A DNA stretch of 64,000 nucleotides from Streptomyces tauricus (GCF_014650955.1 NZ_BMVY01000001.1:496001-560000); one strand, 5' to 3'. Positions 24,450 through 33,055 are shown, counted from the stretch's first letter. The notes: generated by a model not told the origin, from the letters alone. Numbers and translations are program-made.

Positions 24450-25541
24450 TCAGGCGAAGGTGAGCACCGGCTTGACCACACCGCCGTCGCCCATGGCGGC
24501 CACGGCCGCGCCGATGTCCTCGAAGGGGAACGTGGTGACCAGCCGGTCGACCGGGAAGAGGCCACGTTCGTAGAGGCGTACCAGTTCGGGTATGAAGCGG
24601 GCGGGGTCGGAGTCACCCTCGATCACTCCGTGCACCCGGACCCCCTTGGCGAGCAGGCCCATGACGTCGAACGTCACCTCTCCGCCGAGGCCGAGCAGGA
24701 CGAGGTCGCCGCGCGGGCGCAGCGCGCCGACGGCCCGGCGGGCCATCTGCGGACGGCCGGTGGTCTCGATGACGTGGTGCGCGCCGCCGCCGGTGAGGTC
24801 CCGGAGCGCCGCCACGAGTCCGTCCTCGGGTGCCAGCGCCGCCCTCGCGCCGAGTGCGATGGCCAGGTCGCGGCGGGAGGCGACCGGGTCGACGGCCACC
24901 ACCGGGTCGCAGCCCACGGCAACCGCCGCCATCAGCGCGCTGAGACCGACCGCGCCAGCGCCCAGGACGACCAGGGACGAGCCCGGCTCGGGCCGCAACC
25001 GGTTGAGGACGGTCCCCGCGCCCGTCTGGCCACTGCAGCCGAGCGGCGCGGCGACCGCGTCCGGCAGGGCGTCCGGCACCCTGATCACACCGCGTTCGTG
25101 GACGACGGCGTACGTGGCGAAGCTGGACTGGCCGAAGAAGCCGCCGTACAGCGGTGTGCCGTCGAGGGAGAGCGGGGTGGTGCCGTCCGCGCGTCCTCCG
25201 GAGAGGTTACGAGCCTGGGCGGCGCGGCAGTAGGCCGGGTGGTCCGCCGCGCACTGGTCGCAGGTGCCGCAGCTGGCGAACGTGAGACAGACCCGGTCCC
25301 CGGGCGCGAGGCCGGTCACCTCCGTGCCCACCGCCTCGATCCGGCCCGTGCCCTCATGGCCGAAGACCATCGGCGTGAGCCGAGGCGGCCAGTTGTCCCG
25401 CATCCCCAGATCGGTGTGGCAGACGCCGACCGCGGTCATCCTGACCAGCACCTCGTGCGCCCGTGGGTCCTCAAGGTCCGCGGCGTGGACGGTGAACGGG
25501 GCGCCCGGCGCCCCGGTGACCGCGGCGCGGACGCGTCTCAC
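24450..25541 (-). CDS. Zinc-dependent alcohol dehydrogenase (MDR, aryl/benzyl-alcohol type)
   Basis: This is a 363-residue medium-chain dehydrogenase. The catalytic-zinc region is VGVCHTDLGMRD, with His in GHEGTG and a later Cys (GCSGQTGAG). The structural-zinc Cys cluster reads CGTCDQCAADHPAYC. The NAD-binding Rossmann motif is VVLGAGAVGLSALM. The segment GGFFGQSSFATYAVV is typical of aryl-alcohol dehydrogenases. The GTG start overlaps the stop of the upstream GXWXG gene (GTGA), so the two are translationally coupled. It oxidises alcohols or reduces aldehydes with NAD. A link to the aldehyde products of Lcp is possible by proximity only. Confidence 0.92.
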   Translation of the reverse strand: MRRVRAAVTGAPGAPFTVHAADLEDPRAHEVLVRMTAVGVCHTDLGMRDNWPPRLTPMVFGHEGTGRIEAVGTEVTGLAPGDRVCLTFASCGTCDQCAADHPAYCRAAQARNLSGGRADGTTPLSLDGTPLYGGFFGQSSFATYAVVHERGVIRVPDALPDAVAAPLGCSGQTGAGTVLNRLRPEPGSSLVVLGAGAVGLSALMAAVAVGCDPVVAVDPVASRRDLAIALGARAALAPEDGLVAALRDLTGGGAHHVIETTGRPQMARRAVGALRPRGDLVLLGLGGEVTFDVMGLLAKGVRVHGVIEGDSDPARFIPELVRLYERGLFPVDRLVTTFPFEDIGAAVAAMGDGGVVKPVLTFA

Positions 25542-26053
25542 GCGCCTTCTCCGGCACGCGCGCCGGCGCCCCCGCCCGCCGTCACCGGGACCCGCTCCAG
25601 GAAGAAGTAGTAGAAGGGGCCCTCGTCGGGGACCCCCTTGGCATGCATGATCCCCATCAGCGTGGTGTCGTCCACCTGTTTGAAGTGGTCGAGGACCGGC
25701 TGCCCGTCGTAGACCATGGTGGCCGTCGTCTCGCCGCGGAACTCGACGGTCCAGAGGCTGGCCTCGCCTTTGCCGAGTTCGCGGTTGGAGTACAGCCGGC
25801 CGGCCGCGTCCCGGCACATCAGCGGCTTGACGTCGTGCACGGAGTTGAACGTCTTGCCGTACCAACCGGCCTTCTCCAGCTCGCCGTTGAGGGGATGACC
25901 CGTGTCGAACTCGCCGCCCTTCCACTCGCCGAGTATGTCCTCGGGGCGGACTGTGGCCAACGCCGCCCAGATCGCGTCGAGTTCAGGGGCGCCGACCGGG
26001 CCGTCCTTCTCCCGGAGCTCCTGGAACCTGGCGCGGGCCTCGAACACGTCCAT
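25538..26053 (-). CDS. GXWXG/DUF4334 domain protein
   Basis: The 171-residue protein has the GXWXG motif in ILGEWKGGEF near residue 40 and a DUF4334-like C-terminal half (LWTVEFRGETTATMVYDGQP, HFKQVDDTTLMGIM). The families usually occur together in a lipocalin-like beta barrel of unknown function, often beside oxidoreductases, as here. The ATG at 26053 is preceded by GAGAGG. The last codons overlap the alcohol dehydrogenase start by 4 bp. There is no signal peptide. Confidence 0.85.
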   Translation of the reverse strand: MDVFEARARFQELREKDGPVGAPELDAIWAALATVRPEDILGEWKGGEFDTGHPLNGELEKAGWYGKTFNSVHDVKPLMCRDAAGRLYSNRELGKGEASLWTVEFRGETTATMVYDGQPVLDHFKQVDDTTLMGIMHAKGVPDEGPFYYFFLERVPVTAGGGAGARAGEGA

Positions 26054-26135
26054 GCGGCTTGCCTCTCGTCGGTGCTGACACAGGAACCGTCTGCTTAGCG
26101 GTCGATCAGGAAAACTCGGCATCAGGCGCCAGTCA

Positions 26136-26143
26136 TGACGTCA
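26136..26143. promoter_or_regulatory. TGACGTCA palindrome upstream of the GXWXG-ADH operon
   Basis: An 8-bp perfect palindrome lies about 85 bp before the ATG at 26053, where a promoter of the operon would be. Its half-site TGAC/GTCA also occurs in the inverted repeat upstream of lcp, with a different spacer. Confidence 0.25.
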
Positions 26144-26249
26144 CCGCCACGACTAGGACGCGCAAAATCCAGTATTACAGGGGAAGTTGCTCGACCACAC
26201 CCGTACGTCGGAGTTCTTAGCGAACGCTCAGTACGTCTCAAATGTAGAC

Positions 26250-26266
26250 ATGCCGACAGACGGCAT
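26250..26266. promoter_or_regulatory. Inverted repeat ATGCCG-N5-CGGCAT (candidate operator)
   Basis: A perfect 6-bp inverted repeat with a 5-bp centre lies 57 bp upstream of the ATG at 26323, in the probable promoter of the interrupted gene. Confidence 0.4.
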
Positions 26267-26322
26267 ACCGTAGAAGGGGTGCAAGCGCAGGCGCCGCGCC
26301 GCGCGGAGGAGGGAGCCTGATC

Positions 26323-26718
26323 ATGAGCGAGCAGAAATGGGACCGGATCCCCTGGGGCGACGTGGGCGTGCTGGACGGGGCGATCGGTGGGTCACCGCGG
26401 TTCTCCGGGACCGAGGGCGGGACGCGCCTGCGGGTGGAGTACCGGGTGACGGGCGAGGGCGTCACGTAGCTGAACTACGCGCCGACCGGCCAGGAGGGGG
26501 AGGAGGAGGTCGGCGTGGACGAGCCGCGCCTGCCGTGGAGCATGGAAGTCGTCATGCGCGGGCCGATCGCGATACCCGTGCTCGGCGTCACCCTCGGAGA
26601 GGACGGCGGACCGGCCGAGTTGGTGGTGCTCGTGCGGGAGCGAGGGGGCGGGGGAGAGGCGCGCGACGTGCCGAGGCGCGAAGTGGAAGCCAAGGGTCAG
26701 GCGTCAACTGGCCATTAG
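26323..26718 (+). pseudogene. Small unrecognised gene interrupted by an in-frame TAG
   Basis: An ATG at 26323, 8-13 bp after a strong ggaggaggga RBS, opens a frame that reads MSEQKWDRIPWGDVGVLDG and stops at a TAG at 26467-26469 after 48 codons. The same frame continues directly (LNYAPTGQEGEEEVGVDE, then PWSMEVVMRGPIAIPVLGVT) to a TAG at 26716, giving 131 codons in all. Both parts look like one soluble protein of unknown family; CAG or GAG would restore the codon. A GTG at 26515 could in principle start a 67-residue downstream product, but it has no good RBS. This is the second gene in the window cut by a single stop codon. Confidence 0.6.
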
Positions 26719-26826
26719 CCCCTGATGACTTGGTAAAAACCAGGCCTTAGGTCATGTACACGTCCACACCGAAGAGTGCAGAGTCTGCGTGTCCGTTGCA
26801 TCGGAATGCGCGCGAAGGGATGACTC

Positions 26827-28218
26827 ATGGCACTCTCCCGTTCGGCACGTCTGGGCGCGTTGGCCACGGCCGCCGCCTCCTTCTGCCTGATCGCCGCCGC
26901 GCCCGCGCCCCACCCGGGCGCCGACGGCGTGGGCGACCCGTACTTTCCACAGCTCGGCAACGGCGGATTCGACGTACGCCACTACGGCCTCGACGTGGCG
27001 TACAACCCCGACACCGACCGCCTCGACGGCCGTACCACGATCACCGCGCGCGCCACCCAGAACCTCTCCTCCTTCAACCTCGACCTCCAGAAGCTGGAGG
27101 TGACGAAGATCGAGGTGAACAGCAGACGGGCGCGGTTCACGCGCGAGGGCGACGAGATCCGCATCAGCCCGCGCGACAGCCTGCGCAAGAACAAGACGTT
27201 CACGGTGACCGTCACCTACGGCGGCGTACCCGAGCCGCTGAGCGGCCCCATCGTCTTCGGCTCCGACTACGGCTGGATGAAGACCACCGACGGCGTCTTC
27301 GTCGCGTGCGAGCCCAACGCCGCGTCGACATGGTTCCCCTCCAGTGACCACCCGGGGGACAAGGCCACCTTCGACATCCGTATCAAGGCCCCCAAGGGCC
27401 TGACGGCGGTTTCCAACGGCCGTCTGGTCGGCACGTACGACAAGGGCGGCCAGACCGTCGCGCACTGGCGCGAGAGCAAGCCCATGGCGACGTATCTCGC
27501 GACCGCCACCATCGGCAAGTTCGACGTGCGGCAGGGCACGACGCCGGGGGGCATCCCGATCTACGTCGCCATCGACCCCGTCCTGGAGAACAGCAACAAC
27601 GTCGACGTGTACGGCCTCACGGCCGAGGCCACCGACTACTGGTCGAAGATCTTCGGCCCTTACCCCTTCGAGGAGACCGGCGCGATCGTCGACGACATGC
27701 CGCAGGCCGGCTTCTCCCTGGAGACCCAGACCAAGCCGGTCTACTCCGCCGTGCGCAGCGAGGGGACCATCGTCCACGAACTCGCCCACCAGTGGTTCGG
27801 TGACTCCGTCTCGGTCGAGAAGTGGAAGCACATCTGGCTCAACGAGGGCTTCGCGACCTACTCCCAGTGGCTGTGGACCGAACACAGGGGCACCCAGTCC
27901 GCCCATGACGCCTTCCTCGCGGGCTACAACGCACGCCCCGCCGACTCGGCCTTCTGGCAGACGGTCGTCGGCGACCCGCAGCGCGACACGATGTTCGCCT
28001 CCGCCGTCTACCAGCGCGGCGCGATGACGCTCCAGGTCCTGCGTGAGCGCATCGGTGACAAGGCGTTCTTCAAGCTGCTCCCGGCGTGGACCAAGCAGAA
28101 CCGGTACGGCAACGCGAGCACCGACGACTTCATCCGCCTCGCCGAGAAGATCTCGGGCAAGCAACTCGACGTACTGTTCCAGACATGGCTGTTCACACAG
28201 GGCAAGCCCGCGCTGTAG
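26827..28218 (+). CDS. Secreted M1-family metallopeptidase
   Basis: The protein has 463 residues. A signal peptide (residues 1-25, ALATAAASFCLIAAAPA) is followed by the N-terminal beta domain and a thermolysin-like catalytic domain with zinc motif HELAHQWFGD and, after 18 residues, the second Glu ligand in WLNEGFATY. The exopeptidase motif normally reading GAMEN is replaced by a region containing PQAGFSLETQTKPVYS. At about half the length of aminopeptidase N, it belongs to the short secreted actinobacterial M1 group lacking the C-terminal HEAT-like domain. It probably trims peptides outside the cell. Its ATG follows a GAAGGGA RBS. Confidence 0.92.
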   Translation: MALSRSARLGALATAAASFCLIAAAPAPHPGADGVGDPYFPQLGNGGFDVRHYGLDVAYNPDTDRLDGRTTITARATQNLSSFNLDLQKLEVTKIEVNSRRARFTREGDEIRISPRDSLRKNKTFTVTVTYGGVPEPLSGPIVFGSDYGWMKTTDGVFVACEPNAASTWFPSSDHPGDKATFDIRIKAPKGLTAVSNGRLVGTYDKGGQTVAHWRESKPMATYLATATIGKFDVRQGTTPGGIPIYVAIDPVLENSNNVDVYGLTAEATDYWSKIFGPYPFEETGAIVDDMPQAGFSLETQTKPVYSAVRSEGTIVHELAHQWFGDSVSVEKWKHIWLNEGFATYSQWLWTEHRGTQSAHDAFLAGYNARPADSAFWQTVVGDPQRDTMFASAVYQRGAMTLQVLRERIGDKAFFKLLPAWTKQNRYGNASTDDFIRLAEKISGKQLDVLFQTWLFTQGKPAL

Positions 28219-28507
28219 GGGGTGTCTGGGGAGTCCCGTTCAGAACAAGCGAGGTCGTGGCTTTCGGCTGGTGCTGCCGCACGGCAACTGTCTACCTCTA
28301 GAACCTGTCCGATGGGTCGGGTGAGCCGGGTCAGGGCGACCAGGTGGCGGTCGTCCTGGCCGAGGTAGACGGTTGTTGTGGGACGTCCGGGCCTATGACG
28401 AGCAGCCGCGGTGTCAGCGGTCGACGTCTTGTTGTTGGCGTTTTTCGGCCTGGTCGTGGGGGTTCGAACGGCCCCATGCTGGCAGGTACATGCCGTAGGG
28501 GGGCGTC

Positions 28508-29221
28508 GTGATGGCCATGGGTTCTGTGAGGCGTTTGCGAGTCGTCGGTCGTGCCGTTGTCGTGCTGGCGCTGTTCTTCGGGTGGGCCACTGCTGTTGGG
28601 GCGTCCGCTCACGCCGATGAGCGGGTGGAGCGGCAGGCTGCCGTCGTCGTGCGTGGTGGTGACACGCTCTACAGCACGAGCAGCCGCTGCACGGTGGGCT
28701 TCAACGCCCGTTCCGGTGCCACGCTGTACGCGTTCCTTTCGGGTCGGTGCGCTCAAGGCGCCTCTACCTGGTACGCCGATGCCGCCCTGACGGTCAACGT
28801 CGGTGTGACTGTGGGAGTGAGCTTCCCGGGCAATGACTACGCGACTGTCCGGTACACGAACACGACGGTTTCCTACCCGGGTGAGGTCTCGCTGGGCGTC
28901 GGGGCCGGTACTCGTGACATCACCGGCGCCGCGAATCCCGTGGTCGGGCAGTCGATCTGCCATGTCGGGCGGGTCGGCGGATACCGCTGTGGGAGCGTCC
29001 AGGCGGTGAACGTCACCGTCAACTACGGCGGGGGAGTGGTGTCCGGGCTGTTCAGGTCCACCATCTGCTCCGAGCCGGGAGACACCGGAGGTCCGGCCTT
29101 CTCGGGCGGCACGGCGCTCGGCGTCATCGTCGGCGGCAGCGGGAACTGCAGCACAGGAGGAGTCACCTACTACCAGCCTGTGGTCGAGTGGCTGTCGGCG
29201 TTCGGCCTGAGCATCTATTGA
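28508..29221 (+). CDS. Streptogrisin-like S1 protein lacking catalytic His and Ser (pseudoprotease)
   Basis: The 237-residue protein aligns with streptogrisins over the whole mature domain (RGGDTLYSTSSRCTVGF, TNTTVSYPGEVS, VNVTVNYGGG, GGSGNCSTGG). The usual TAGHC around the catalytic His reads LSGRC, placing Arg at residue 80. The usual GDSGGP reads GDTGGP, placing Thr at residue 193. The Asp (GNDYATVRY) is kept. A signal peptide ends near residue 36, and the pro-domain of about 80-110 residues normal for streptogrisins is absent. Cysteines are kept for three disulfides. It is probably a secreted, folded, inactive homologue: an inhibitor-binding decoy, a ligand-binding protein or early decay. 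The start is ATG 28508 or 28514 after ggggggc. Confidence 0.88.
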   Translation: MMAMGSVRRLRVVGRAVVVLALFFGWATAVGASAHADERVERQAAVVVRGGDTLYSTSSRCTVGFNARSGATLYAFLSGRCAQGASTWYADAALTVNVGVTVGVSFPGNDYATVRYTNTTVSYPGEVSLGVGAGTRDITGAANPVVGQSICHVGRVGGYRCGSVQAVNVTVNYGGGVVSGLFRSTICSEPGDTGGPAFSGGTALGVIVGGSGNCSTGGVTYYQPVVEWLSAFGLSIY

Positions 29222-29542
29222 GGCCGCTGTCAGGGGCGAGTTCTCGCCGGAGGCCAGGGTGTCCATCTCACGCACACGACCGGAGGGCGAGCTCCCACAT
29301 GTGGCTGGAATATGCCATGGTCATGGAGTCCGATGAGATAGTCGCCCTGGAGGGCGTCGCCGGACCTCTGGCGGCCTCGTAGAGCGCCGCACGGCCGGAG
29401 AGCTCACGGCGCTCTCGCAGGCGGCCCCGTTTCTCCTCCCCGCCGGGCGGGGCCGCCTCAGTTCGACCAGAGCGCCGATCCAGTGACCTCCAACCAGCCA
29501 GGGAGCAAGGCCAGATGCAGGTACTGGTGGGCGCGCGGAGGT
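29222..29542. other. 320-bp gap without a supported gene
   Basis: This gap lies between the convergent pseudoprotease and FG-GAP genes. A 27-codon frame at 29299-29382 (MWLEYAMVMESDEIVALEGV) looks protein-like, but is too short to support and may be a relic. A gccgcac...gcggccccg GC-rich stretch near 29390-29450 could hold a terminator. Confidence 0.5.
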
Positions 29543-30979
29543 CTAAAGCCCCAGTACCTCGCCGTACTTGATGGCGCCGTAGGGCAGCGCGAAGCCGTAG
29601 GGAGTCAGTGACTTGCCCAGCGGGTAGGTCTCCTCAGCGCTGCTGGGCGCGAACCAGACGCCACCGGACCTCGGCTCACCGGCGTTCTCCCCGGGTGCGC
29701 TCACCGCGGTGTCCCACAGTCCGTCGCGGTTGTAGTCGCCGACGGCCAACTGGGCGCCGAAACGGTCGCCGGCCTCGGCGGTGCCGGGCATGTTCGGGGT
29801 GCTCTGGCTGCGGGCCAGCCCTCCGTAGAGGCCGTCCTCCGTGCCGTTCATGGTGACGTATCCGCCCGCGTCCTTCACGGTGCCCACGTCCTCGCCGGGC
29901 ACACCGACCACCAGTTCCGGACGGCTGTCGTCGTTCAGATCACCGACCGCCAGCGCGGCGCCGAAGTCGTCACCCTCCTCGGAGGCACCGCCGACCTCCG
30001 GGTTCGACTGCGTGATGCACTCGTACTCGGCGCCGAAGTTCGCGCTCTTCGAACCCTTGAGCAGGAGCACCGCACCACCGAGCCGGTTCTCACAATGCGT
30101 GCTCTCCGACTCGGGGTTGGGCTGCACGAGGCCGACCGCGAGGTCGTCCGTGCCGTCCCGGTCGAAGTCGGCGGCGGCGAGCGCACTACCGCGGTCGGCG
30201 TCGGCGTACCACTGGGCCGGCACGGCCTGGTCGTCCCAGCGCGTGATGAAGGTGCTGGAGTCCTCCAGGCCCCGCCAGGTGGCGGCGAGGTCGTCGCGGC
30301 CGTCGCCGTCGAAGTCGCCGGTGGCCAGGGCGCGGGTGGCGCCGCCCATGCTGTAGCGGCGCAGGGTGGTGGTGCTCACCGGGTCGGCGGTGAGAGGGCC
30401 CGGGCGGAACCGGAGCGCGCCGTGCTCCTCGCCGTTCTCGCCGTACGCGAGGTCGGTGTCACCGTCGCCGTCGTAGTCGCCCGTGGCGATGGTGCGACCG
30501 ATGCTGCTGTATTCGGACGTGCCCCTGGCCACGGTGGTGCCCTTGGGCTGCCACTGCAGGCCCTCCAGGACGGTGATGGTGCCTTCGTCCTTCAGTTGGT
30601 CGGAGGTGAGTGACTCGCCGCTCGCGCCGACGACGAGTTCGAAGACGCCGTCGCCGTTCACGTCGACCGGTGCCAGGGAGGAGCCGAAGCGGTCGCCCGC
30701 CTCGGGCGTGCCGGGTATGCCGGCCTCGGCCTGGCTGATGACGCCGGTGGACTGGTACGGGCTCTGCGCGCCGCCGTAGATCACGCTGATGTAACCGGCC
30801 TTGGCCTTGCCGTCCACCGTGGCGTCGGGCATGCCGACCGCGATGTCCGCGTATCCGTCACCGTTGAAGTCGAACCGCGGAGGCGTCGCGGCCGCGGCGC
30901 TTCCGGCGAGCGGCAGGGTCAGACCGGTGGCGGTGAGTGCCACCACGGCGGCGGTGGCGGCCAGGGTACGTACACGCAC
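29543..30979 (-). CDS. Secreted FG-GAP/VCBS (integrin-like) repeat protein
   Basis: The protein has 478 residues. An N-terminal signal peptide (VVALTATGLTLPLAGSAAAA, ending near residue 31) is followed by about seven FG-GAP repeats with calcium-binding loops DxNxDGxxD (DFNGDGYADIAVG, DVNGDGVFELVVG, DYDGDGDTDLAYG, DFDGDGRDDLAAT, DFDRDGTDDLAVG, DLNDDSRPELVVG, DYNRDGLWDTAVS). Seven repeats are expected to close a beta-propeller. Such proteins are exported in Streptomyces and may bind surfaces or ligands; no enzyme domain is present. It is preceded by a long leader (30980-31140) and transcribed toward the pseudoprotease. Confidence 0.92.
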   Translation of the reverse strand: MRVRTLAATAAVVALTATGLTLPLAGSAAAATPPRFDFNGDGYADIAVGMPDATVDGKAKAGYISVIYGGAQSPYQSTGVISQAEAGIPGTPEAGDRFGSSLAPVDVNGDGVFELVVGASGESLTSDQLKDEGTITVLEGLQWQPKGTTVARGTSEYSSIGRTIATGDYDGDGDTDLAYGENGEEHGALRFRPGPLTADPVSTTTLRRYSMGGATRALATGDFDGDGRDDLAATWRGLEDSSTFITRWDDQAVPAQWYADADRGSALAAADFDRDGTDDLAVGLVQPNPESESTHCENRLGGAVLLLKGSKSANFGAEYECITQSNPEVGGASEEGDDFGAALAVGDLNDDSRPELVVGVPGEDVGTVKDAGGYVTMNGTEDGLYGGLARSQSTPNMPGTAEAGDRFGAQLAVGDYNRDGLWDTAVSAPGENAGEPRSGGVWFAPSSAEETYPLGKSLTPYGFALPYGAIKYGEVLGL

Positions 30980-31140
30980 AGGGGAACTCCCGTAGTCAGA
31001 AAATCAAAAGGCGAAAGAAACAAGGGGGGCAGGGCTTACGGGGGCTGTGACTCATGAGGTGTACGAAGGGTTGTGCGTAGGTGTCCGTCTGGTGAACGTG
31101 ACTTCCGTGAGGGTGCCGTGCAGCCCGCCAGGTCTGGGAG

Positions 31141-31443
31141 TCAGGTCAGCGGGGCGAGCGTGAAGTGCCGTACCTGGAGTGGTTCGACCAGGTACTCGTC
31201 CTCACCCGGCAGAACTACGGGTTGGTCCCGCCAGTGCTCACCGGCGTAGTCGACCAGGTCCTGCTCGCTGCGCCAACGACTCACGTACAGGAGCGAGTTG
31301 GGTGGCGCGAGCAGTACCTCGTGTTCCAGCAGACCTGGATAGCGGCCGGGGAAGTCGCGCACCGCGGAGACGATCATGTCGCGGAACGCTTCGAAACGTT
31401 CAGGACGTACGTGGGCCTCACTCACTCTGATGATCACGGCCAT
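31141..31443 (-). CDS. ABM-domain protein (dimeric alpha-beta barrel monooxygenase-like)
   Basis: This is a 100-residue protein of the antibiotic biosynthesis monooxygenase/EthD-like fold: strand MAVIIRVSEAHVRPE, helix RFEAFRDMIVSAVRDFPG, strand LLEHEVLLA, then SLLYVSRWRSEQDLVDY. Members are small dimeric barrels that oxidise quinone precursors, degrade haem or simply bind. No pathway genes surround it. The ATG at 31443 is taken because the family starts there; the RBS is weak. Confidence 0.8.
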   Translation of the reverse strand: MAVIIRVSEAHVRPERFEAFRDMIVSAVRDFPGRYPGLLEHEVLLAPPNSLLYVSRWRSEQDLVDYAGEHWRDQPVVLPGEDEYLVEPLQVRHFTLAPLT

Positions 31444-31590
31444 CAGGGTGGCACACGGGCGGCTGCGATGTCCTTTGTTCGCCGCCCCCCCCGGCACACG
31501 TTGCGCTTGTGTGCCGGTGGCTCCCGCGCCGTGCCGGCAGGTGTGCTCAGGACCGGCGGGTCTGCCCGGGACCGGCGGGTGCGCGCGGGG

Positions 31591-31815
31591 TCAGAACAGC
31601 CTGGCCTGGTCGAAGGACGGGACCGCCGGGCGCTTCTCCGCGCGCGGAGGGTCCGCGGCGGGAGTCTCGTCACCGAACAGCGGGGCCGTACCGCACTCGT
31701 CGGGTACGGCCAGGACGGCGGCCGGACCGGCGGGCGCGTCCGGTCGCAGTGGCGCATCCTGGTCGAAGTCGTCCGGGGTCATGCGCGTCCAGTCACGTCC
31801 GTGCTGCACACTCAC
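31591..31815 (-). CDS. Small hypothetical protein
   Basis: The protein has 74 residues from a GTG at 31815, 6 bp after a clear GGGAGG RBS; longer in-frame starts have no RBS. The N-terminus (GRDWTRMTPDDFDQDAPLRP) and C-terminal aromatic end (FDQARLF) resemble a short conserved Streptomyces protein. It is acidic and Pro-rich, with no membrane segment. The function is unknown. Confidence 0.6.
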   Translation of the reverse strand: MSVQHGRDWTRMTPDDFDQDAPLRPDAPAGPAAVLAVPDECGTAPLFGDETPAADPPRAEKRPAVPSFDQARLF

Positions 31816-32130
31816 TCGCCGCCTCCCGTCGCCGTTTCCATCAGATCCCCGCTGTACATCTTCCCCGGATCCAGGCTCAGCGATCATGGTGTGCATTTGT
31901 TCGTCTCCGGTCTCACGGCTCAGGCTCACGCCTCACGCCTCACGCCTCACGCCTCACGCCTCGAACGACGGGCGCGGGCAGCGCGCTGACGGTCACTGAG
32001 TCGCAGGGCTGTGCGGGCCCGCCCGGCGGATGACTGACGACGGGGAAATCCGGTCGACAGGCGAGCCCGCGACCCACTGTGATGGTCCGACCGCCCGCCG
32101 CACGGGGCGGACCGACTCCAGGAGCTGCAC
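31816..32130. other. 315-bp gap with a 7-bp tandem repeat between divergent genes
   Basis: This is the divergent promoter region of the small gene at 31815 and the phosphotransferase at 32131. A 7-bp unit (cacgcct) is repeated about five times near 31927-31965. No gene is supported here. Confidence 0.6.
31927..31965. repeat. 7-bp tandem repeat (cacgcct)
   Basis: About five direct copies of cacgcct occur in the divergent gap. The unit length is not a multiple of three, and no supported gene covers it. Confidence 0.85.
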
Positions 32131-33030
32131 TTGGCAACCGAGAGCATCGCGGACACCCGTCCCGCTATTGATGCCGCGCTCGTCAGGCGCCTCGTGGATA
32201 CGCAGTTCCCGCAGTGGGCCGGGCTGCCGCTGGAACTGCTCGACCCGGCCGGTTCGGACCATGTGATCTACCGGCTCGGCGAGGAACTGTCCGTCCGGCT
32301 GCCCCGCCATTCCGGGGCCATCGGGCAGGCGAGGAAGGAGTCCGAGTGGCTGCCCCGGCTCGCCCCGCGGCTGCCCCTGGCCGTCCCGGTACCGGTGGGG
32401 GTGGGGGAGCCCGGCTTCGGCTATCCCTGGCCGTGGGCGGTGTCCCGCTGGCTGGACGGCGAGGTGGCGACCGTCGAGGCACTGGCCGATTCGTCCGAGG
32501 CCGCCGTCGAACTGGCCGCGTTCCTGCTCGCCCTCCAGCGGTTCGAGCCCGAGGACATGTGCGCTCTGGCGGTCCGCGAGGATCTCACCGTCGGGCCGCT
32601 GGCCGCACGGGACCGGGCGACGCGCGCCGCCATCGCGGAGGTCGACGCTGCGTTCGACGGCGCGGCCATGACCGGGCTGTGGGACGCGGCGCTCAGCGCC
32701 CCCGCGTGGGATCGCCCTCCGGTCTGGTTCCACGGTGACTTCCACACCGGCAACCTGCTGACCGTCGACGGCCGCCTCAGCGCGGTCGTCGACTTCGGCG
32801 GACTCGGCATCGGCGACCCGGCCTGCGACCTGATGATCGCCTTCACCCTGATGTCGGCCGGGCCCCGGGCCGCCTTCCGCGCCGCGCTCGGAGTTGACGA
32901 CGCCACCTGGCTCCGGGGCCGCGGCTGGGCGCTGGCCACGGGCCTGAACGCGTACACCTACTACGCTGCCGTCAATCCGCGAGTCGCCGCGCAGACCACC
33001 CGTCAGATCACCGAGGCCCTCATCGGCTAG
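32131..33030 (+). CDS. Aminoglycoside phosphotransferase (APH)-family kinase
   Basis: This is a 299-residue protein-kinase-like phosphotransferase. The N-lobe has the strand DHVIYRLGEELSVRLPR, with the conserved Glu further on (ARKESEWLP). The catalytic loop reads WFHGDFHTGNLL (HGDxxxxN) and the metal site VVDFGGLGIGDPACDL. Members phosphorylate aminoglycosides, macrolides, homoserine or other small molecules, and the substrate cannot be told. Translation starts at a TTG 7 bp after CAGGAG; no ATG or GTG is better placed. It is monocistronic. Confidence 0.9.
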   Translation: MATESIADTRPAIDAALVRRLVDTQFPQWAGLPLELLDPAGSDHVIYRLGEELSVRLPRHSGAIGQARKESEWLPRLAPRLPLAVPVPVGVGEPGFGYPWPWAVSRWLDGEVATVEALADSSEAAVELAAFLLALQRFEPEDMCALAVREDLTVGPLAARDRATRAAIAEVDAAFDGAAMTGLWDAALSAPAWDRPPVWFHGDFHTGNLLTVDGRLSAVVDFGGLGIGDPACDLMIAFTLMSAGPRAAFRAALGVDDATWLRGRGWALATGLNAYTYYAAVNPRVAAQTTRQITEALIG

Positions 33031-33055
33031 GCAAGCGGGACGAAGACGCATCACT

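Noticed and set aside
28219..28507. Gap before the pseudoprotease
   Set aside because: A minus-strand stretch reading TTTVYLGQDDRHLVALTRL ends in a stop near 28300 and looked like a gene tail, but it has no start and no supporting family.
29299..29382. 27-codon frame after the pseudoprotease
   Set aside because: It lacks an RBS at the right spacing and has no recognisable family. It is too short to support as a gene.
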